A stretch of DNA of 64,000 bases from Globodera rostochiensis (taxonomy: Eukaryota; Nematoda; Chromadorea; Rhabditida; Heteroderidae). Of the stretch, positions 57,415-64,000 are shown piece after piece. A model generated the notes under the pieces. The model ran no database searches. It was given only the letters and a program-made list of their open reading frames with translations, and was not told the origin of the DNA. Numbering within the stretch: position 1 is the first letter of the stretch; each line of letters opens with the position of its first letter. A program made the translations under genes and the position numbers. The stretch is taken from the NCBI GenBank assembly GCA_018350325.1, contig JAEVLN010000039.1:248001-312000 (forward strand), given 5' to 3'.

Positions 57415-58350
57415 AGTTTTTGTTTGCCGAGAATAATGTGAATTGGGAGAATACACAAAATTTTTGCTTGGAAAGTGGGGAAGTTGAGACTGATGAGCTT
57501 TTCCCCAAATGGGCTCGTTTAAATGGGCCACAGATTGGCGATGGTTGCACTGATAGCCTCACCCCTACCCCGCCCCCTCGGGGGAGACAAACTGTGGACG
57601 ATGGACGGACACACCCCCCCCACCCCCCGCCTCGAGGAATGTGAAGGGGCGGCGACACCTAAAGCCCCTCCGGCGGCGGGTGCACATACCCAACAAACCC
57701 ACTCTGGTGGGGCCCGCCGGTACAGTCCGTGTGACGTAGGCGGGCCCGGCGGGCGCACAATCAGATGATTGTTTGCCTTCCTCCTTTTATTGTGCCAAAT
57801 TTCGGGACTACTTTTGCTGGATGGCTTTTTCCTGATTTAAATTTAACGATTTTAAATTTTGAACTTTTTTTTTAGGGCTTCTCGGTGTTTTTGATGATAC
57901 TTTCTGTGCCGAGTCCCAAAGTTTACAGTACGCCCTGGGGGTTTTGTTGATGTTTACTGCACTTGCTGTTGTCACCGGAGGGGATGTTTTCGTAGGGACT
58001 GTTTTCCGCGTTATTTTTTTTTTTTGTTAATTCCCCAATGTTTTGCCCTTTGGCAAAAAAAAAATCTTTGTCCAATATACCAGTAAACACACTTTATCAC
58101 CAAAACTGATGCAATAATTCTTCCATCGGCCTAGGGATGAAAGTTGAAAAAGTACAAGCCAATCAAAATTCAATTCTTATCACATTAATCATATTTTGCG
58201 GGGGTCCGTCTGGGCACAAAGTGTGTGAAGGGACGTCGGGGAATTCCCCTCTCCCCGCCGGCGAGGACAGCAGCAGCAGCAGGGGACTTCCCCGGGGGGG
58301 GGGGGACCCTAGTCAGGCGCCCATCGTGTACGTCAATCAGTCGAGACTCT
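57415..58350. promoter_or_regulatory. Upstream region of the GSS-like gene, with GC-rich blocks
   Basis: Upstream of the chosen ATG the DNA is GC-rich at 57560-57765 (CCCCGCCCCCTCGGGGGA, GGTGGGGCCCGCCGG) and again at 58200-58330 (CAGCAGCAGCAGCAGG, CCCCGGGGGGGGGG). This is unlike the AT-rich rest and could be a promoter region or an upstream exon. ORFs on both strands here (57519-57768; 58137-58606) show no recognisable domain. Confidence 0.35.
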
Positions 58351-58639
58351 CGGTTGATTGATCACAAGGGGGCGGTTGGCCGATTATTGTTTTGTTCAAT
58401 TACAAATCGTCGTAAAAAATGACAAACTATCAGAGCATAACAGTGTTAAGGACCATGAAGATTTCGCTAATCCTCTAAGCAGATCTTGCACGATCACCAC
58501 CCAACCCCAACCGTTTAATAATGAGATCGAAGAACTAAAAGCGCAAACAGAAATATCGATTAGCCCAGATCAGTTTCCTGGATCAGATCACCCACACATT
58601 AAATAATTGTTGAATGACACGCAATAGTTGTTCATGATC

Positions 58640-59630
58640 ATTTTAATTTCTTCGTTCTAGCCCAACTTTCGTTCAATTAAATGCACACATGCCCCTACTT
58701 TTGGTGACATTTTGTCCATGCAAAATGCACATGTCAATTTGGCCACTACAGAATGGCTCTTGGCCTGAGAGAACAAAACGTACCCCCCACCCCCTCGCCC
58801 TCTCGCCGAAGGGTACGCGCCCAAAATGGGCCGATCCATGGCGCCTCAAATTTTTTTTTTATTTATACAAATAATGTGTTCATTTCGCCAATGATTTTGG
58901 GGGCAAAATGCATACAAACAAAACGCCAAATTCCACCCCCACCCCGTGCAAAAACTGTAAGCACAGCAAAAATTTTAATGGGCGCGTCCGGACGACGACA
59001 CAAACGGACAGATCACTCTAATCAGCTTGGCCAACACCGTCTTATCAATGAGGAGAAGCCAACACAACCTCAACAAATTTTATTACGATTGTTGATGGAT
59101 TGGGGGGCCGTTTGGGGTTATTGGGAGGGGGGGGGAGGTTGGTTGAGGTGCTCTTGGCCTGATCATCATCATCATCATCATAATGATAATTAAAGTATTA
59201 TCATGAGGTGACGGACGGACGATGAGCAGCAGCATATCGGTGCACGCACAACCAACCAACTGTCTGTAACCGATTGGATCACTTTATGATCAAAAGTCGG
59301 GAAATTTTTTTGAATCAAATTTTACAAAATTTTGTATGATTTAGGGATTTTTTTTTTTGCTTTTAAACTGGGAATGGTTGAAGGATTGTGTGTGTGTGAT
59401 CAGAAGAAGTTGAAAAAATTTAACAATTTAACAAAATTTTGAATGATTTAGATTAGAGAACAAAAAACGTTTTTTAACGTAAAATTGGTTTCGCTTTTTT
59501 GACCCAACCTTTTGGTATTATGTACGTAATTTACGTATGACTGCAGACAAAAATATTTTTGAGGCTTTCAGTGCCAACAAAAGCCCGCAAAATCTTATTT
59601 TTGACCAGTAAGGATTCTATAGGAATGCCT
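58640..59630. other. Spacer with (ATC)n microsatellite
   Basis: No gene is supported. A short GATCATCATCATCATCATCA microsatellite lies at 59160-59180. G-rich and C-rich stretches occur at 58780-58800 and 59120-59140. Confidence 0.6.
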
Positions 59631-59634
59631 AAAA

Positions 59635-60655
59635 AATTGGATTTAAAAATTAAGAAATTTTTAAATTTTTAAATTGGTAAATTGGTAAATTTATTTTTGC
59701 CCCAATGGGTGATAATAAAACTTATCGCATGATTTACAGAGAAAAAGAGTGAAAAACTGACTGATTTTTGGGGTGGAATGCTCAGCTCAAATTTTGCTGA
59801 ATTTACAAAATTTTTGTTGCGAAAAAATTTGCCCATTATTTCCTCTACAAATACAAAGTTCTCTCCTGTCTTGGGTCGTTATTTTCTTTTTCCAAATTTC
59901 TTATCATCGAATTTGAAGTCCACATTTCTCAACAGCATTGGGAACCAAAGTTTGCTTAAACAACAATTTTTTTTGCCCACCAAAAATTGTCCAAACGCAT
60001 TAAAATGGAGTTTTTTTTTTGTTTTGTGTGGTTGAGAGTTGATTAAGATGTTTCAATACCGCCAAAATCAATTTTATTTAGTGCTCAAAGGTTTAAAGTA
60101 TCTTAGTAAAATTAAAAAAACAAATTTAGAAATTATGAAGTATTAAATTTATAAGTTGAGTAATAGGGATGAGGCAATTGGGCCGTTGGGTCATCCATCC
60201 TCCGGAGAGCTTTTCAGCCCGCCGGAGGAGGAGGCGGCATTCCTCCCTTTACTTTAACTCGGCATAATGCAGAACGTTGGTCCACTTTATTGTTTCACAA
60301 TGGTGGAGCCCCGACCCCTCGGGGGCGGTAAAGTCGGGGATCGGAGACGAAAACCCCGAAGAAAATGAACGGACTGACCCAGATCACAAAAAGGTCCCAA
60401 TCTTATAAACGAACACTGGGGAGGGATTTGGCCCACAACAACTGCTTGGGGGAGGAGCACGAAACATAACGGGAAGGGTTGGAGACAGGCCGTTAGAGGA
60501 AAAAGGGAGAATAGAGGGAGAGAGGGGAAAATTGCGTTGTCGGTTGGCTGATCAAAGGCCGATCATTCGCGCTCTCTTTCTTTCACCTGATCCATAACAT
60601 TAAGAATATAATTTCTAAAATTAATATACATGGTAAATAAAGTGAACTGGTGAAA
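59635..60655. repeat. Segment A, first copy of a tandem duplication
   Basis: Near-identical to 61699-62703 at a constant offset of 2064 bp, with a handful of substitutions such as CTCGGCATAATG against CTCGACATAATG. It contains an 85-aa open frame (59778-60035, MLSSNFAEFTKFLLRKNLPI) that is conserved in the second copy (61842-62111, 89 aa because one base differs near the end). Such conservation is expected from recent duplication and does not prove coding. A GAGCCCCGACCCCTCGGGGG palindrome lies at 60305. Confidence 0.92.
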
Positions 60656-61113
60656 TTTTCTAAATTTTGAATACAGTATAAGAAAATAAAAAATCTCAAA
60701 AATGCACCACAAAAGATCGATTTAATTCTCCTGGGAAGAAGGAGCCCGACGGTGCCGCCGATAGGTGCCGTCGGGAAAAATTTTTACAAAAATTGGCTGA
60801 GTCCGAACCCAGGAGTTGCCGGAAGATAAACCAATAGACCATTAATTCTGGGAGGACTCACCTAAAAGGATTAGAATCTTTTGTCAAAAAGCAAGTCTCA
60901 ACCCAAATAAACTACAGAATCTCCTGTAAAAAAACAGTAAATCAATTTCTGATTTGATGTGGCCATCTTAAGAGGTGCATTTCATCCCCGTCCCTGGCCA
61001 AAGAGCCCGGGGATCCCCGTTTTCGGGGATCCGATTCACCGTTATATTCGTAATTTTTATTTTCTATTGACCAATTCATAAGACAGTGCCGTGTTCCGCG
61101 GCTTCGGTCGCTT
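60656..61113. other. Segment X, present only in the first duplicate
   Basis: 458 bp between segments A and B in the first copy, absent between A' and B' (junction GGTAAAT|CCGGCAG at 62703). It carries a hairpin repeat (CCCGACGGTGCCGCC...GGTGCCGTCGGG, 60746-60776), a tRNA-like SINE head on the minus strand (60785-60850) and GGGGATCCCCGTTTTCGGGG at 61010. It is either an insertion in copy one or a deletion in copy two. Confidence 0.8.
60785..60850 (-). repeat. tRNA-like SINE head (minus strand)
   Basis: On the minus strand, ATGGTCTATTGGTTTATC (A-box-like) is followed by CTGGGTTCGGACTCAGCC (B-box-like) about 30 nt on. It is the same layout as the copies at 32268 and 42205, again without good tRNA pairing. 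Confidence 0.45.
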
Positions 61114-61697
61114 CCGGCAGACCAGCGGCGGTGGCGCCGTGTCGTTTCGGCGCCGCCGTTTCAGCGCGAGCAGTTCGGCGCCCACACGTGGTTCGGCGAC
61201 GACAAATGTTATTAATGAAAATTGTTTTTTGTGCTTCTATTCCTTTCCGTAAATTTTTTGCTTAGTTTTGTTTTGCTCAACGTATTTACATGGTAAACGA
61301 AATTGAATCTAAACGTATTAAAGAATATGCAGAATTACAGGACTTTACAGGATTAATCCTGAGGATCCGGTCCTGTAAAAAATTTTGAGTTTAATCCTGT
61401 TACAGGATCCGGAGTCTTGATTTTGCCGGTCTCTAGTATGTACCGCAAGAATTAAATTGAATAAATTTAATTAAAATCATCTTTTCATTAATGATTTGTC
61501 GGCACCAAAATAATTTTTTTGTTTGTGCGTGTGGGTGCCGAACTGGTCGCGCCAAAACAATACCGCGCCGAAACGACACGGCGCCAAAACGGCGGCACTG
61601 GACTGACCCAGACCGCGTGTTCCGTGATCACGGGTGTGGATAAAAAACAGCGTAAAATTGTTCAAAAGTTTATGAAATGTAAAATGAACAATATTCA
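61114..61697. mobile_element. Segment B: inverted-repeat element, first copy
   Basis: The left arm (about 61114-61225) has GGCGCCGTGTCGTTTCGGCG, AGTTCGGCGCCCACACG and GACGACAAATGTTATTAATG. The right arm (about 61480-61610) has their reverse complements CATTAATGATTTGTCGGC, CGTGTGGGTGCCGAACT and CGCCGAAACGACACGGCGCC. The core is AT-rich and contains a GATCCGGTCCTGTAAAA segment shared with 45530-45650. There are no transposase frames; a non-autonomous TIR element is likely. The near-identical second copy is at 62704-63288. Confidence 0.8.
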
Positions 61698-61698
61698 A

Positions 61699-62703
61699 AA
61701 TTGGATTTAAAAATTAAGAAATTTTTAAATTTTTAAATTGGTAAATTGGTAAATTTATTTTTGCCCCAATGGGTGATAATAAAACTTATCGCATGATTTA
61801 CAGAGAAAAAGAGTGAAAAACTGACTGATTTTTGGGGTGGAATGCTCAGCTCAAATTTTGCTGAATTTACAAAATTTTTGTTGCGAAAAAATTTGCCCAT
61901 TATTTCCTCTACAAATACAAAGTTCTCTCCTGTCTTGGGTCGTTATTTTCTTTTTCCAAATTTCTTATCATCGAATTTGAAGTCCACATTTCTCAACAGC
62001 ATTGGGAACCAAAGTTTGCTTAAACAACAATTTTTTTTGCCCACCAAAAATTGTCCAAACGCATTAAAATGGAGTTTTTGTTTTTGTTTTGTGTGGTTGA
62101 GAGTTGATTAAGATGTTTCAATACCGCCAAAATCAATTTTATTTAGTGCTCAAAGGTTTAAAGTATCTTAGTAAAATTTAAAAAACAAATTTAGAAATTA
62201 TGAAGTATTAAATTTATAAGTTGAGTAATAGGGATGAGGCAATTGGGCCGTTGGGTCATCCATCCTCCGGAGAGCTTTTCAGCCCGCCGGAGGAGGAGGC
62301 GGCATTCCTCCCTTTACTTTAACTCGACATAATGCAGAACGTTGGTCCACTTTATTGTTTCACAATGGTGGAGCCCCGACCCCTCGGGGGCGGTAAAGTC
62401 GGGGATCGGAGACGAAAACCCCGAAGAAAATGAACGGACTGACCCAGATCACAAAAAGGTCCCAATCTTATAAACGAACACTGGGGAGGGATTTGGCCCA
62501 CAACAACTGCTTGGGGGAGGAGCACGAAACATAACGGGAAGGGTTGGAGACAGGCCGTTAGAGGAAAAAGGGAGAATAGAGGGAGAGAGGGGAAAATTGC
62601 GTTGTCGGTTGGCTGATCAAAGGCCGATCATTCGCGCTCTCTTTCTTTCACCTGATCCATAACATTAAGAATATAATTTCTAAAATTAATATACATGGTA
62701 AAT
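61699..62703. repeat. Segment A', second copy
   Basis: Directly follows segment B and matches 59635-60655. It joins segment B' at 62703 without segment X. Differences from the first copy are single bases, pointing to a recent event. Confidence 0.92.
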
Positions 62704-63288
62704 CCGGCAGACCAGCGGCGGTGGCGCCGTGTCGTTTCGGCGCCGCCGTTTCAGCGCGAGCAGTTCGGCGCCCACACGTGGTTCGGCGACGACAAATGTT
62801 ATTAATGAAAATTGTTTTTTGTGCTTCTATTCCTTTCCGTAAATTTTTTGCTTAGTTTTGTTTTGCTCAACGTATTTACATGGTAAACGAAATTGAATCT
62901 AAACGTATTAAAGAATATGCAGAATTACAGGACTTTACAGGATTAATCCTGAGGATCCGGTCCTGTAAAAAATTTTGAGTTTAATCCTGTTACAGGATCC
63001 GGAGTCTTGATTTTGCCGGTCTCTAGTATGTACCGCAAGAATTAAATTGAATAAATTTAATTAAAATCATCTTTTCATTAATGATTTGTCGGCACCAAAA
63101 TAATTTTTTTGTTTGTGCGTGTGGGTGCCGAACTGGTCGCGCCGAAACAATACCGCGCCGAAACGACACGGCGCCAAAACGGCGGCACTGGACTGACCCA
63201 GACCGCGTGTTCCGTGATCACGGGTGTGGATAAAAAACAGCGTAAAATTGTTCAAAAGTTTATGAAATGTAAAAATGAACAATATTCA
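62704..63288. mobile_element. Segment B', second copy of the TIR element
   Basis: Matches 61114-61697 at an offset of about 1590 bp, with changes such as CGCGCCGAAACAATACC for CGCGCCAAAACAATACC. It runs straight into the 3' flank of SHM copy 19 (AGTTGGGATAGAGCCGAAAAATATA). Confidence 0.9.
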
Positions 63289-63353
63289 GTTGGGATAGAG
63301 CCGAAAAATATAAAGAAATTGTTAACAGATTTCCAAACATATAAACATTCATT

Positions 63354-64000
63354 TCAAATACTGCCCGAATTTGAATTCCCAATTTTCTGAACATTTGCCA
63401 CGGCATTCTCTTCCACAGAATGTCCATCGACAGAACTTGGATGCATTTGTTGTCGATCAAAAAGTTTCTTCCAAATATACAAAGTGGCTCTGCAAATTTT
63501 CAAGTTTTTGGCAATGTCCCCAACACTCATTTTAGTATTTTGGTCCTTAATTTCATAATAACGTTTCATCAATTCTTTTTGTTCGCTGTCGGAGTATATA
63601 TGTTGTGGTTCTGTAAAAGAACTTTTAAATAATATAAATAAATAATTAAATTGGGCTCAAAATACTCACTGGTTTGGCCAAGTTCACGTTTCCAATTTGA
63701 AATTGTTTTAAAACAGAGGCCCAATTCCTTTGCAACAGTTTTATTTATTTCATTTTTATAAGAGTTTTTGAATCCGGCCCGCATTAATTCGGCTTTCATT
63801 TGATCAAATTTCTCTACCAAAAGTTTACGTTCTTTTTTTGGATTTATTCGACTTATGCCAAATTCTTTTTTCCATTCATATATTTTTGTGCGATTGACTT
63901 TTAAATGTTTAGCAATTTTCTTTTCAATTTGAACCCATTTTTTTGCCGAATATTTCCCTTTTTGCTTAAATTCGTTTCTCATTGCGTGGAATTTGTCGAT
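63354..64000 (-). CDS. SHM copy 19, 5' end beyond the window
   Basis: Exons 63670-64000 (continuing off the window) and 63354-63610; GTGAGT donor, CTTTTACAG acceptor, phase 1. It starts within module 1 (IDKFHAMRNEFKQKGKYSAK). HTH cores are IAKHLKVNRTKIYEWKKEF, TVAKELGLCFKTISNWKRE and DIAKNLKICRATLYIWKKL. The tail is complete (VDGHSVEENAVANVQKIG, NSNSGSI). No lesion is seen in the visible part. Signal peptide and repeat region are outside the window. Confidence 0.82.

Noticed and set aside
57519..57768. Overlapping plus and minus ORFs upstream of the GSS-like gene
   Set aside because: GC-rich low-complexity sequence keeps both strands open; no domain or splice support.
59778..60035. 85-residue ORF conserved at 61842-62111
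   Set aside because: Conservation comes from a very recent duplication; no signal of coding beyond an open frame, and the end differs by a frame-changing base.

Overview
The window looks like nuclear DNA of a nematode, most likely a plant-parasitic cyst nematode (Heteroderinae). This is an inference. It rests on AT-rich sequence with very short introns (about 45-60 bp, GTGAGT...TTTTACAG), an SL1-like spliced-leader sequence at 36060, Bel/Pao-type retroelement remains, a divergent glutathione-synthetase-like gene of the kind known to be expanded in cyst nematodes, and above all a young tandem family of genes for small secreted proteins. No gene outside the GSS-like locus and this family could be identified with confidence.

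The main content is about twenty copies and fragments of one gene family (called SHM here, for secreted helix-turn-helix modules), spread over 1.8-49.7 kb and again at 63.3-64 kb on both strands. A typical copy has two exons joined by a phase-1 intron. Exon 1 encodes a signal peptide, an acidic TFDEIFGEGWWD-type stretch, an 11-residue repeat (GQIEPNSTDQL) present in 1 to 15 or more copies, and two helix-turn-helix (HTH) modules of the form IAKHLKVxRxKIYKWKKE. Exon 2 encodes a third HTH module and a tail ending near NSNSGSI. Nine copies in the window read open from ATG to stop, though three of these have altered or truncated tails; a tenth runs off the window end. The rest are pseudogenes or fragments. 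One six-exon relative (38287-40428) carries five HTH modules and four SUMO-consensus-like motifs. The combination of a secretion signal with tandem DNA-binding modules suggests secreted DNA-binding effectors; that function is inferred.

Layout: 1-300 degraded Pao gag; 370-1100 a 33-bp minisatellite; 1.6-5.7 kb SHM copies 1-2; 6.15-8.17 kb a 26-bp satellite; 8.3-18.1 kb SHM copies 3-7, including a ~1.7 kb direct duplication (copies 3 and 4) and a GC-rich block; 18.4-21.2 kb an SHM fragment, a collagen-like relic and a foldback element; 21.4-31.1 kb SHM copies 8-11 and fragments; 31.7-32.3 kb a poly-G tandem array and a tRNA-like repeat; 33.5-34.3 kb truncated SHM copy 12; 36-37.6 kb LTR-retroelement pieces with an SL1-like sequence and a nested 167-bp TIR element; 38.3-49.7 kb SHM copies 13-18; 50-52.6 kb dispersed repeats; 53.1-57.4 kb the 13-exon GSS-like gene (minus strand); 59.6-63.3 kb a recent ~2 kb tandem duplication; 63.35-64 kb SHM copy 19, running off the window.

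Many lines of six-frame translation are shadows, especially within the 33-bp, 26-bp and 54-bp repeats, where several frames stay open because of base composition and repeat structure. All exon structures are read from splice signals and paralogue comparison; no transcript evidence was available.
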